Assembly: GCA_013373595.1 (NCBI GenBank)
Contig: JABXHO010000084.1
Location: 1-63,534, forward strand
Source: Flavobacteriales bacterium
GTDB lineage: Bacteria > Bacteroidota > Bacteroidia > Flavobacteriales_D > Crocinitomicaceae
Length of the DNA: 63,534 nt
Direction of reading: 5' to 3'
Each line of letters begins with the position of its first letter. Within the stretch, counting starts at the first letter, position 1. Of the stretch, positions 43,424-52,245 are shown in pieces. The position numbers were made by a program, and so were the translations under genes. The notes beneath the pieces are model-generated. The model searched no databases. It was not told where the DNA came from and saw only the letters and a list, made by a program, of their open reading frames with translations.

Positions 43424-43459
43424 AAAACCTCGACTCACGAATGAGCCGAGGTTTTTTTT
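43424..43459. terminator. Bidirectional terminator between clpX and the convergent gene
   Basis: AAAACCTCG-ACTCA / TGAG-CCGAGGTTTT stem with a short CGAA loop, flanked by T-tracts on both sides. Serves clpX on the plus strand and the gene ending at 43463 on the minus strand. Confidence 0.85.
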
Positions 43460-43462
43460 GGT

Positions 43463-44248
43463 TTAGTTGATCCGCGCAGGTTCAACTTCTTGCTTCTTGA
43501 TGCGCAAATCACGCAATCTTCGAGCACCAAGAATAACCACCACTCGGGCAGTCGGAATACGGTTTTTGTGTACGGTGCGTTCGTCTAATTCAATGCTCAT
43601 ACCAACACAAGCGTAGCGGCCACGTTTAAGATCAATCAACACTCTATTTCTTTTAAGTTCTCGCACGAACTGCTTCAGCAAATCTGTCTCAGTGAAATAC
43701 GCTAAGGGAATTGGATCTGGCAATTCCTCCTTCTCCTCTTTTGTTAATCCTTTGGGCTTCCTTCCTTCATATAAATCCAGACTACTTATCCCCGCTTTTC
43801 GATCACAGTAAAATCGTTTCCCCTTGTTATTCACCAATTTTATGCGAAAAGAAAACTCTTTGGTGTAATTGAATTTCGAGGTAGATCGATTGAAAGCCCG
43901 CTGAAAGTGTTTCGTCAATGCGCGCCATTTTTTTGCATTAGCGTACTGCGTGCCCTTCCAGGCCGTTGTTGCCAATTGCGCAATGAGCATTAAGTTCTTA
44001 CTTTCTTCAAGTTCATCAGGGTGTTTGCCCGCAATATCTTTTGTTTCCGACATAAAGATGTGTACGAGTTCATCCATCCCTTCTTCCAAAAAGGGATACG
44101 GATCATCACTTGCAGGATAGACTTCAATAGGCTGAACAGAGTCTTTCGCCTCAATCAATTCTTGAACACTACCATTGAATACCCTCACTTGAGCCACCGA
44201 ATAAAGACAACACATCAGCAATCCGAACAACGCTATTAACCTATTCAT
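43463..44248 (-). CDS. Secreted hypothetical protein
   Basis: A 261-residue protein; the start at 44248 gives the signal peptide MNRLIALFGLLMCCLYSVAQ (an ATG two codons earlier also works). The mature part is mixed helix/strand with many charged residues (KFNYTKEFSFRIKLVNNKGKRFYCDRKAGI, RTVHKNRIPTARVVVILGARRL). I do not recognise a family. It has no sorting domain. Its start overlaps the end of the LRR gene, so the two form a transcription unit ending at the bidirectional terminator. Confidence 0.6.
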   Translation of the reverse strand: MNRLIALFGLLMCCLYSVAQVRVFNGSVQELIEAKDSVQPIEVYPASDDPYPFLEEGMDELVHIFMSETKDIAGKHPDELEESKNLMLIAQLATTAWKGTQYANAKKWRALTKHFQRAFNRSTSKFNYTKEFSFRIKLVNNKGKRFYCDRKAGISSLDLYEGRKPKGLTKEEKEELPDPIPLAYFTETDLLKQFVRELKRNRVLIDLKRGRYACVGMSIELDERTVHKNRIPTARVVVILGARRLRDLRIKKQEVEPARIN

Positions 44249-46820
44249 TTCCAACGGCTAAAATTTTACGTTTTATATCGGAAGGACTGTCAACCGAAGA
44301 AATAGGAACGCGCTCTACCTTAGGTCTAAAAAGTCCACTTTTCAATTGCTCCCATCCTTTCACAATAGCGATTTCGAATGGGGCAATCAAAAAGAAAATA
44401 ATCGTTCGTTTCTTCTCAAATACAGGAACTTTGTTGGATGTTGATGCAAGGAATACATTATCGTCGAGATAGACATTTCTGACATCCAACGGAACACGAA
44501 TGGTTTGTCCGTCTCTGTCTACACCAACCGAATCGAGTGCCAAGTATTTATCCGGAACATTTCGTGAAAAATAATCGCAATTAACCAATCCAAATGAACT
44601 TAATCCGAATCGCAGATACTCACGACTGGCAGCTTCCTGATCGGGAAACTCAGCTAATTCCTGCGCTCTTCTTTCTCTATATACTTTCGCATATTCTTCA
44701 AGAACTGTTTTCTCATACTTCTCCACTAAATCGCGTTCTTTCTGAGCCTCTTTCTGTGCCTTCTGGAATACTTTGAAATTGCTACGTTCTTTCGCTTGAA
44801 TCCGCCTGATGGAGCCCTGAAAACTCGGCACTACAGGTATTCGATGAACCGTATCGCGGTATTCAAAAGACATGGTATAGTTATCATTTTCAATGTTCGG
44901 AGACAATTGGAGCTTTTTTATGACTCGTGGAAACCCATAATAATTCATTTTCCGACCCGCTTCCCATCTTTTCTGACTTCGCTTAGTATCCTTTTTAATA
45001 GACTTCAACAAATTCTTTGTTTCGTCGGTTATCATCGTGTCAATTTTCCACCTCTTACCTCTTGCAATCCACTGTTGATCGGCGTTAGAGGTATAGATGA
45101 TTGGAGTGAAATCTTTTATCTTTCGAACTGATGTACGTCTCCCCTTGTATACCGAAATAGACAATTCGTACGGGTCTTTTCTGCTCCTTTTATGTGCCAA
45201 ATCGAGATAAATCGGGACTTGTTGAAATCCTGTCACTTGTCCTGCAGACAATCTATTCAACGAATCGAGAATACGCTTTTTTCGTTCTGCAATTCCACTT
45301 GAAACAGGAGCTTGCGCTTCTTCCCAGTTATTCGTAGTCTCGTCAAATGTGTAGAAATTTGAATTTTGAGAAGGTTGAAGGTCGTTCATCTCAACTTGAA
45401 TGATGTTTTCAGGATTTGGGGCAAGCTCATTTCCTTTATCGTCATAGGCACGAAAATCAAGCATTCCTGCCGAGGAAAAAACTTCATTGCGCTCATCTGT
45501 CCGAAAGACCATTGGCATTCCTGTCAATGCATTTTCCAGTGGATCCATGTATTCTTTCACCACGACTTTTACCTCTCCTGTGTAGATTTGTCCCGATTGC
45601 GTCAGAAAAGCTTCACTTGGAATATCGAAAATTGTATTCTCAGTGCGAATCATCGTTTTAGCGTCTCCCGAAACAAATTGTACTTCTTCGCGCTGCTTAG
45701 AAATCGGCGATAACTGATTATTAATCATTTCATCACTCATCAATATTTCACTTGAATAAGCCTGAACGCTCGAATTTTCGACATCCGCAATTTTTGCATT
45801 CCCAATATAATTTCCATCAACAATATCGGTTCCTTTTGCTATAATTTGTATCCGCGGTTTAACATCTTTCAATTCGCTTTTCTTTGTAACGGTACAGTTC
45901 TCAAATTCCATCACCTTAACAGATGTAATCTCATCCAACAAGGTCGGTGTTTCCATATTTTTGAAGACGATTCGCTCCATATTCCGCATTCGATTAGCCC
46001 AATCAACAAATCGTTTCGAGTTCTCAACAGTTACCTCATCGAAAACAACCGATTTCAATGCTTTATTTCGAGCGAGTCGATTATTCAACCCTTCTACGGC
46101 GCAATTCTTAATGGTTAATGTTTCCATTTGAAGTGCTTCAAAAACATTTGGAACTCCCTTCGCTAAATAATCATCACAAGAGATGATTAAATTTTCAAGA
46201 GGATCTTTTAGCAAGAAGAATACTCCGACCTGATTTAGTGAAAGATCTTTGTTACCCGAAATATCCAATACTTTCAAATTCCAAATTCCTTCTAGGAAAG
46301 CGAGTTGTTTCAATTGATTATTTCCCAAATAAAGATGCGTTAGCTTGTCCAACGATTCCAATTGATTCGGCAAATACTGAATGGAATTATTTTGGAGATT
46401 CAGCGACTTAAGGTTCACGCATTTCGCTAATTCAGGCGATACCGTCAAACAATTCGTATTGCTCAAATCAAGATGAGCTAATTCCGGTAAACTCCTATTT
46501 ATACCATCGATGGAAAAGGTGTTGAATCCAGGATTTTTAGAGAGGTTCAATTGTTCGAGAGAAGGAAGTCTTAGCGACTTAAAATTGATCTCATAGATAA
46601 AGTTTTCACTCAGGTCGAGTGATTCTAAAAATGGAAATTGACTTAATTCTTTGGGAACCTCCTTTAATCCTTTAGCGCTCAAATCAAGATGTTTTACTCG
46701 CTTTGGCTCAACCAGAGCATCTTCCAGAGATGTGCAATAACTACAGGCGGAGACTTCATCAGATTGTGAAAACACAGGGAACCCGACGGTAATCGTGAAA
46801 AGTAAAATTAGTTTAGACAT
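44241..46820 (-). CDS. Secreted leucine-rich-repeat protein with a long beta/helical C-terminus
   Basis: Start at 46820 (MSKLILLFTITVGFPVFSQ signal peptide); the product is 859 residues, with alternative ATGs at 46826 and 46829. Residues ~60-215 are LRRs of the pattern LxxLxLSxNxL/I (HLDLSAKGLKEVPKELSQF, SLDLSENFIYEINFKS, HLYLGNNQLKQLAFLEG). A middle region includes DIPSEAFLTQSGQIYTGEVKVVVKEYMDPLENALTGMPM, a beta module frequent in Bacteroidota envelope proteins. A coiled-coil-prone stretch (~690-750, KAQKEAQKERDLVEKYEKTVLEEYAKVYRERRAQE) follows. No T9SS sorting domain is seen at the end. Probably periplasmic or outer-membrane-facing; function unknown. Confidence 0.75.
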   Translation of the reverse strand: MSKLILLFTITVGFPVFSQSDEVSACSYCTSLEDALVEPKRVKHLDLSAKGLKEVPKELSQFPFLESLDLSENFIYEINFKSLRLPSLEQLNLSKNPGFNTFSIDGINRSLPELAHLDLSNTNCLTVSPELAKCVNLKSLNLQNNSIQYLPNQLESLDKLTHLYLGNNQLKQLAFLEGIWNLKVLDISGNKDLSLNQVGVFFLLKDPLENLIISCDDYLAKGVPNVFEALQMETLTIKNCAVEGLNNRLARNKALKSVVFDEVTVENSKRFVDWANRMRNMERIVFKNMETPTLLDEITSVKVMEFENCTVTKKSELKDVKPRIQIIAKGTDIVDGNYIGNAKIADVENSSVQAYSSEILMSDEMINNQLSPISKQREEVQFVSGDAKTMIRTENTIFDIPSEAFLTQSGQIYTGEVKVVVKEYMDPLENALTGMPMVFRTDERNEVFSSAGMLDFRAYDDKGNELAPNPENIIQVEMNDLQPSQNSNFYTFDETTNNWEEAQAPVSSGIAERKKRILDSLNRLSAGQVTGFQQVPIYLDLAHKRSRKDPYELSISVYKGRRTSVRKIKDFTPIIYTSNADQQWIARGKRWKIDTMITDETKNLLKSIKKDTKRSQKRWEAGRKMNYYGFPRVIKKLQLSPNIENDNYTMSFEYRDTVHRIPVVPSFQGSIRRIQAKERSNFKVFQKAQKEAQKERDLVEKYEKTVLEEYAKVYRERRAQELAEFPDQEAASREYLRFGLSSFGLVNCDYFSRNVPDKYLALDSVGVDRDGQTIRVPLDVRNVYLDDNVFLASTSNKVPVFEKKRTIIFFLIAPFEIAIVKGWEQLKSGLFRPKVERVPISSVDSPSDIKRKILAVGNE

Positions 46821-47005
46821 ACGCATCATTTCTTCAAGATGTCTTGAAGTATAAAAGGTAAACACCTAAAACGAAAAAAAATGCAAAATGGTATTTGCGC
46901 TCGTCTTCAAGCAATCCTTCCGTATGTAGAATTATAAATTTGTAAAAAGTTACACTCACCTCATCGAAAGAAGTAAGTTAGAGAAAATGTAGAAGGCTGA
47001 TTTGA

Positions 47006-47677
47006 TCAGTTAATTTTGAATCTACAGTACTTTATAACCGAACCGCGTGCCGTAAATAATTTCTCGTAATGCGTTTTGATATGGAAGATTTCGCGCGTAG
47101 TCGGGTCAATATTTTCAGGAAGTTCTCCGTACAAATCCCACGTAAGTTCGAGCAATTCATAAGGCTGTGTTTTGATTTGCTCCTCCGTGTACTCAAACAG
47201 TAAATCGCTGTCGGTTTTCATGTGAACAATTCCCCCCGGCTTCAATAATTTTCGGTAACGCTCAATAAACAAAGGCGAACTCAATCGCTTACGCGGCTTT
47301 TTGGGCTGAGGATCAGAAAAGGTCAACCAAATTTCGTCCACTTCTCCCTCAGCGAAATAGTCGTTAATGAAATCGATTCGTGTCCGAAGAAAAGCAACAT
47401 TCGTCATTTTATCGTTCAAAGCTTCTTCTGCCCCCACAAACATGCGGGCTCCTTTGATATCCACTCCGATAAAGTTTCGATTGGGGTAGTGTTTTGCCAA
47501 GCCTACGCTGTACTCTCCTTTTCCACATCCCAATTCCAACACGATGGGATTGTCGTTTTTAAAGTACTCTTCTCGCCACTTCCCTTTCATTGCAAAAGGC
47601 TCGTCAATAGCAGGTTCAAAGAAATTATCGAACTCCTTTACTGCTGCAAATCGTCTTAACTTATCCTTTCCTGCCAT
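47006..47677 (-). CDS. trmB: tRNA (guanine-N7-)-methyltransferase
   Basis: A 223-residue SAM-dependent enzyme that methylates G46 of tRNA. Motifs: LELGCGKGEYSVGLAKHYP (SAM-binding, ~47), NFIGVDIKGARMFVGAEEAL, FLRTRIDFI, TFSDPQPKKPRKRLSSPLF (~120) and KPGGIVHMKTDS (~147). A basic N-terminal extension of ~20 residues is usual in this phylum. A perfect -7 element (TATCTTTG) lies 25 bases upstream of the ATG. Monocistronic. Confidence 0.93.
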   Translation of the reverse strand: MAGKDKLRRFAAVKEFDNFFEPAIDEPFAMKGKWREEYFKNDNPIVLELGCGKGEYSVGLAKHYPNRNFIGVDIKGARMFVGAEEALNDKMTNVAFLRTRIDFINDYFAEGEVDEIWLTFSDPQPKKPRKRLSSPLFIERYRKLLKPGGIVHMKTDSDLLFEYTEEQIKTQPYELLELTWDLYGELPENIDPTTREIFHIKTHYEKLFTARGSVIKYCRFKIN

Positions 47678-47701
47678 GTTTTTTTATTCGCGTTTAAGCG
47701 A

Positions 47702-47709
47702 CAAAGATA
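47702..47709 (-). promoter_or_regulatory. -7 element of the trmB promoter
   Basis: On the minus strand it reads TATCTTTG, a perfect TAnnTTTG match, 25 bases upstream of the ATG. Confidence 0.5.
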
Positions 47710-47842
47710 ATAAGCTGATTTCTATTCTGCAGATGCTTTAAAGGTGAGTTCAATTTTAATCCATCATATTTCAAGCGAAATGCCCCCTTTTGGATGCACA
47801 TATTTGAATGAATACATCCATTTGAGCATGGAAGTTATGCGA

Positions 47843-47876
47843 TAAAAAAAAGCGAGAGGGCAAATACCCTCTCGCT
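47843..47876 (-). terminator. Terminator of the outer-membrane barrel gene
   Basis: AGCGAGAGGG / CCCTCTCGCT perfect 10-bp stem with a six-base loop, followed on the minus strand by seven T. Lies 36 bases past the stop codon. Confidence 0.85.
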
Positions 47877-47911
47877 CTTGCAATTTCTGTCTTAACACTA
47901 GAAACACTAAC

Positions 47912-48553
47912 CTAGAACCTATAACCGACAGCTAATTGCAACCACTGATTTTTATATCGTATATCGGAAGAAGTTCCGTCGCCGTCATTCGACTGAAGGT
48001 CCCATCCAGCTCTTGGCGAAATCACCCAATCGTTCACGTTTACATCAAACCCAACTACTGCTCCCAAGGTGTTTTTACGAATGTTTTCGTTCTCGTAACG
48101 TTCGAAATCCGTTGCGCTTAATGTTCCTGAGGTAAACTGGTCTTCTTTACTCATCAAGAATGAATATTGCGGTCCTGCCACAATCGTAAGCATCTTCGTT
48201 GGTTTGAATTCAAATAAAACGGGAATATCCAAATAGTTTGTTGTTCGCGTGAAGGTGTAGCTATTTCCTAAAACTTGTCCTTGTTCTTGAAATCCTTTTT
48301 GTGAGTAAATTACCGAAGGCTGAACTCCTACGTATTCTCCAAGTGGAATGGATATGAATGCTCCTCCCACAAAACCAGCCTTGCTGTTCGCTTCGAAATC
48401 TCCTTGATTCTCATCCCAAACGTTGGAAATGTTGGCACCTGCCTTCAGACCAAAATTCACGTCTTCTCGTCTATCTTCTACTTCGGTTTGTGCGACTACT
48501 GAAGCCGAAACTACAACCATTGCTATTGTTAATATGTTCTTTCTAATATTCAT
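47912..48553 (-). CDS. Outer-membrane beta-barrel (porin-family-like) protein
   Basis: A 213-residue protein with a signal peptide (MNIRKNILTIAMVVVSASVVAQ). Strands alternate with turns as in Bacteroidota beta-barrel families: NFGLKAGANISNVW, KAGFVGGAFISIPLG, YVGVQPSVIYSQKGF, YLDIPVLFEFKPTKMLTIVAGPQYSFLM, and the final strand NQWLQLAVGYRF ending in aromatic phenylalanine. Similar proteins make up small 8-stranded outer-membrane barrels. The ligand or partner is unknown. Monocistronic with its own terminator. Confidence 0.85.
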   Translation of the reverse strand: MNIRKNILTIAMVVVSASVVAQTEVEDRREDVNFGLKAGANISNVWDENQGDFEANSKAGFVGGAFISIPLGEYVGVQPSVIYSQKGFQEQGQVLGNSYTFTRTTNYLDIPVLFEFKPTKMLTIVAGPQYSFLMSKEDQFTSGTLSATDFERYENENIRKNTLGAVVGFDVNVNDWVISPRAGWDLQSNDGDGTSSDIRYKNQWLQLAVGYRF

Positions 48554-48743
48554 AATGTTGATTTAAAGGTTCGTATTCGACAAAGGATAGGTCGAGAACC
48601 GTACCACAAATGAAGCACTAACCAACTAAATACATTTAAACGATTGAATTATAGATAATTGAAAGAAATAACAAACATAACAAGGCGCTCACAAAAACAC
48701 CGTTTTATTTTCAAACTGAAGAAAGGCTTTTCAAATTGAAAAA

Positions 48744-50021
48744 CTAGAGGAAGATTCGCGTAACCGTGTTCCCTGCTACCAACAAGTACATTCCAGCATT
48801 CATTTTCGATCGGTGAATTTGAAGGTGCTGTTGATCACTCCACGCTTCAATGAGTGCTCCCTCAATGGAATAGAGTTGAGCCGAAGAGTTTTGATGGAGG
48901 TCAATTAGAACTCGGTCTGAAAAGTAAGAGATTGTCAAGGGATCATTAGGATTGAGTTCACCTACGGAAACGGAAGGATTCTCAAGTAAAAATGTACGAT
49001 TTGAAACCACCTGATTGGTGTCCATTCCTCCACAAATAATCCAGCGATTGTTAGACAGTTTGGCAATTCCACGCAAATCCATCACACCATATGGCTCCGA
49101 AACCTCATCGCTATACTGGTAGTCGTACAAATTAAAATGGAGAATTCGAGCCGAAGGATTTACACCTCCACTTCCGTCATAGGCAATTCCGTCATAATTA
49201 TACGCCGTTGGCGCTCCTCCCACCCAAAACACAGTGTTTCCAGCGGAGCTACAAGCAGAACGATATCCAGCATCGCCTGGAGCATCGTTTATTTGTTCCC
49301 ACGTGATATCTGTTGGGTCAATTGGATTGATGAACCCTTTACGAACGTATGTTCTGGCAACAAACGAGAAGGAACCTGAAACTCCTCCATGGTAATAAAG
49401 TGTATCGCCAATAATGGTTCCCGACGCGCCAAACGCTTTGAAAAAATTATCATTTGGAACCGATGTTCCCACTTGCCATTGATCGAAGTAGATATCGTAA
49501 ATCTGTACTTCCGGACGATTTGCTGTGTTACTCCATCCCGTTACGACAAAAATCAAACTATCCTTGTACACCGCTTGTACGTGATCGTCAATTGGAATAG
49601 GAATGGGCGCTCCATCCGTTTCGTAACTGTCGGTTGTTGGATTGTAAATATGAACACGATCCGAAGACACTTCATTCCCGTTTGACAAGACATGATATCC
49701 ACCTAAAATATAGATCTTCCCGTTTACAAACGACGCTCCTTTTGCAATCTTGCCCAGAGTATCGGGTAACGGTGCAATTTCCGACCATGTATTCGTTGAT
49801 ACCGCATACTTAAAGCTTCGTTGATGAATTCCCGAATACTGTTTCGTTACATCGATTCCTCCAAAAGAATAGACAAACTCTTCGCCATTAACAACCGCTT
49901 CACACACAGCATTATTTGCCGTGCGAAATGGCATGGTGTCCAGTTCAGTCCACGTCCAATTGAACTGCGCGAAGGTCGAGAACGACGCAAAACAAAGAAT
50001 CAGATTAACAAATCTCAACAT
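48744..50021 (-). CDS. Kelch-repeat-like secreted protein with T9SS sorting domain
   Basis: A 425-residue protein. The start at 50021 (MLRFVNLILCFASFSTFAQ) gives a signal peptide; an ATG 15 codons earlier would reach deep into the upstream gene. Body: repeats with GG-type turns typical of kelch propellers, e.g. EEFVYSFGGIDVTKQYSG, GKIYILGGYHVLSNGNEVSSDRVHIYNPTTDSYETDG and RWIICGGMDTNQVVSNRTFLLENPSV. The last ~65 residues (LTISYFSDRVLIDLHQNSSAQLYSIEGALIEAW...GMYLLVAGNTVTRIFL) are a type A sorting domain. Secreted or surface protein, binding partner unknown. It overlaps the DUF2797 gene by 17 bases and ends the minus-strand gldB-gldC run. Confidence 0.87.
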   Translation of the reverse strand: MLRFVNLILCFASFSTFAQFNWTWTELDTMPFRTANNAVCEAVVNGEEFVYSFGGIDVTKQYSGIHQRSFKYAVSTNTWSEIAPLPDTLGKIAKGASFVNGKIYILGGYHVLSNGNEVSSDRVHIYNPTTDSYETDGAPIPIPIDDHVQAVYKDSLIFVVTGWSNTANRPEVQIYDIYFDQWQVGTSVPNDNFFKAFGASGTIIGDTLYYHGGVSGSFSFVARTYVRKGFINPIDPTDITWEQINDAPGDAGYRSACSSAGNTVFWVGGAPTAYNYDGIAYDGSGGVNPSARILHFNLYDYQYSDEVSEPYGVMDLRGIAKLSNNRWIICGGMDTNQVVSNRTFLLENPSVSVGELNPNDPLTISYFSDRVLIDLHQNSSAQLYSIEGALIEAWSDQQHLQIHRSKMNAGMYLLVAGNTVTRIFL

Positions 50022-50793
50022 AATAGCCCGTGTGTTTTCGGATATTGAGTACACGTCCTCCATCAAAAATCAAGTACTGTCCCTTGATTCCCATTAGTGT
50101 TCCTTCAATTACAGGCAATTTATCAAAGGACAAACTTTTCACCTTTGTGGGATACTCATCCACGGGATAATCGAGTTCAATGATTTCATCATTCTCAGAA
50201 AAGTATTCCGTGATATCCGCAGGAAGTTGTTCTTCCAAAGACCACTTTTCCTCTTCCAAGTCGATGGAATCATCCACCTCATTTTTGAGCATGCGCTGCC
50301 AACTTGTTTTGTCCGTGAAAAAATCTTTTAGCGCTACCTCTATCCTACCCGCTTCAAAACGGTTGGGAACTTCGGCTAGTCGAATCGCTGCTGAGGCACC
50401 TTGGTCAATCCATCGAGTCGGTACTTGCGTTGCTCGGGTAATTCCTACCTTCACCGCACTGGATGCCGCCAAATAAACAACGTGTGGTTGATTGTGGTGT
50501 TTTTCCTCCCATTCAGGATCACGTCCTTCGCCGAGGTGAGCTCGACATAATTCCGGTCGAAGAATACACTCTGCCGCTTCGGGTGCACTGATGAAGCAAC
50601 TGTAGCAAAATCCTTGTCCAAATGACTTCTTGGTGACTTTACCACAATTCTTACAATTGATTCGTCCACCCCACTTCAATACAATTTCCTTCCCGATGAA
50701 ATCATTCATTAATAACTCTTCGGACAGATCCAATCGGTATTCGATCGGATTGCCCAATGTCGCTTTCATCTTGTGGAGATTTCCCTCTGCCAT
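50005..50793 (-). CDS. DUF2797 protein with zinc ribbon
   Basis: A 262-residue protein recognised as DUF2797. A zinc-ribbon-like cysteine set C47, C50, C63 and C66 (NCKNCGKVTKKSFGQGFCYSC) lies near the N-terminus. A segment VYLAASSAVKVGITRATQVPTRWIDQGASAAIRLAEVPN (~109-147) has the look of a GIY-YIG-type strand/helix core, but the exact GIY...YIG motif is not complete and nuclease activity is not claimed. Cytoplasmic. It sits directly downstream of gldC (4-base gap) and overlaps the kelch-like gene, so it is co-transcribed with gliding genes. Confidence 0.82.
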   Translation of the reverse strand: MAEGNLHKMKATLGNPIEYRLDLSEELLMNDFIGKEIVLKWGGRINCKNCGKVTKKSFGQGFCYSCFISAPEAAECILRPELCRAHLGEGRDPEWEEKHHNQPHVVYLAASSAVKVGITRATQVPTRWIDQGASAAIRLAEVPNRFEAGRIEVALKDFFTDKTSWQRMLKNEVDDSIDLEEEKWSLEEQLPADITEYFSENDEIIELDYPVDEYPTKVKSLSFDKLPVIEGTLMGIKGQYLIFDGGRVLNIRKHTGYYVEIC

Positions 50794-50797
50794 TCTT

Positions 50798-51145
50798 TTA
50801 CTGTTCAGGTAAGATTTTCATTTTGTCGGCAAAGTGATAGCAGTAATCACGTAAGTCTTCACAGATATTATGCTCACCTGTCGCTTTTTCAAATGTATCC
50901 GACATGGTCAACAAGGTTTGATGAAAGAACTGTTTCATCTCTTCGATGGACATATCTTTGGTCCATAAATCAATCTTCATGGTATTTTTAGCCGCTGGAT
51001 CCCAGATAGACAACAAAAATGCACGCGCCTCGGCATCTTTCACATCTCCATCTTCTGCACTCCACTTCATGCGAACAGGTAGGTTATTCTCGTTCATACC
51101 TACCTTTAGCTCAATTGCCGATGTCTTTACTACTTTATCTTCCAT
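50798..51145 (-). CDS. gldC: Gliding motility protein GldC
   Basis: A 115-residue cytoplasmic protein matching GldC: SAIELKVGMNENNLPVRMKWSAEDGDVKDAEARAFLLSIWDPAAKNTMKIDLWTKDMSIEEMKQFFHQTLLTMSDTFEKATGE. The block IDLWTKDMxxxEMKxFFHQTLxxMSDTF is the strongest family signature. GldC enhances gliding in Flavobacterium and pairs with GldB. It overlaps the last base of gldB; DUF2797 follows after four bases. Confidence 0.92.
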   Translation of the reverse strand: MEDKVVKTSAIELKVGMNENNLPVRMKWSAEDGDVKDAEARAFLLSIWDPAAKNTMKIDLWTKDMSIEEMKQFFHQTLLTMSDTFEKATGEHNICEDLRDYCYHFADKMKILPEQ

Positions 51146-52161
51146 TAATCTGTTGTTTCGTATCCTTGTAAAATTTCGTTGTATCCTATATTTTTCAGTT
51201 CACTGAGTGGTAAGTCGGAGTGATTTTCCATGTATTGCTGCACCATTCTCCAGCCGAGGAATTGTCCTAGTCTATCTGGACCTTTTTCTGGAAGTCCCGG
51301 TGTGAATGGACCTTCTTGAAGCATATTCGCTTTGGTTCGCTCGTCCATGAGGAAGAGTAATTTTTGATCCACCAAATATTGCCAGAACGATGCTTCGTTT
51401 TCAATTGCCCATTTGTAATCGCTTTTCGAATAACGAATAATGATGTCTTTCTCTGCTTTCGGAAATGATGCCTCCACGAAGTACAGAACTTTTCCCCACC
51501 AAATCATCGACTCGGCAAGTGAACCCGACTGAAGTTCTTTCATGTGATTCGCTGAAATCCATGATGCCAGTACATCTCTTTCGAGGTATTTCGCCTCCAT
51601 TCCATCTTTGTACCATTGATAGTATTCATTGGTTGGAAGTTCTTTGATGACCGCTGCATCAGGTCCTAGGTATTGCTCCAATCCAATCGCAATGTCATTT
51701 TCAAACGACGCTGCACTCGAACGGAACAGTGAATTCAAATAGACAATATGCGTTGGGTATTTTTCCTTTGGAAAATGCGCCTTCAAGTACTTAAAACCAT
51801 CATTAATCTTAGTTTCAATGGCTGACTTATCGTCAAACTGTTGTGCGATTTCCGCTTCTAAGCGATGAATGTATGCATCTTCCAGAAACGTAGATATAGC
51901 GCTGTAAACGTTCGAGTCAGAGACATCTCCAATATTCAAACAATGCCCGAATTCGTATTCATACACATCACGAATTTCGTTTTTATAGCTATTCACCTGT
52001 TTCACGAGGGAACTAGAATCGGCCGTTCGAAATGCCTTATCCATGTCGATGTAAGAAATATCAATTTTCACCTTCGAGGTATCCACATCAAACGGATCAT
52101 GGCTACATGATAGTAAAAGCACGGAAAGAACTGATGTAAAAAAAATGCTTTTCAGAGTCAT
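51145..52161 (-). CDS. gldB: Gliding motility lipoprotein GldB
   Basis: A 338-residue lipoprotein (lipobox LLSC, Cys19). Family-typical segments: KVKIDISYIDMDKAFRTADSS, PTHIVYLNSLFRSSAASFENDIAIGLEQYLG, NTNEYYQWY-type region, MIWWGKVLYFVEASFPKAEKDIIIRYS and WRMVQQYMENHSDLPLSELKNIGYNEILQGYE. GldB is needed for gliding and T9SS function in F. johnsoniae. It probably sits at the periplasmic face of a membrane. First gene of the gldB-gldC-DUF2797-kelch run; divergent from the OMP-nadE pair. Confidence 0.93.
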   Translation of the reverse strand: MTLKSIFFTSVLSVLLLSCSHDPFDVDTSKVKIDISYIDMDKAFRTADSSSLVKQVNSYKNEIRDVYEYEFGHCLNIGDVSDSNVYSAISTFLEDAYIHRLEAEIAQQFDDKSAIETKINDGFKYLKAHFPKEKYPTHIVYLNSLFRSSAASFENDIAIGLEQYLGPDAAVIKELPTNEYYQWYKDGMEAKYLERDVLASWISANHMKELQSGSLAESMIWWGKVLYFVEASFPKAEKDIIIRYSKSDYKWAIENEASFWQYLVDQKLLFLMDERTKANMLQEGPFTPGLPEKGPDRLGQFLGWRMVQQYMENHSDLPLSELKNIGYNEILQGYETTD

Positions 52162-52183
52162 TATTAATCCTTAATTTCGTAGT

Positions 52184-52191
52184 CAAAAGTA
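52184..52191 (-). promoter_or_regulatory. -7 element of the gldB promoter
   Basis: On the minus strand it reads TACTTTTG, a perfect TAnnTTTG match, 23 bases upstream of the gldB ATG. Confidence 0.45.
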
Positions 52192-52245
52192 CTTAAAATA
52201 GTGCACCTTTGAATCAAACCAACGACCAAATTTAAAATGATAAAC

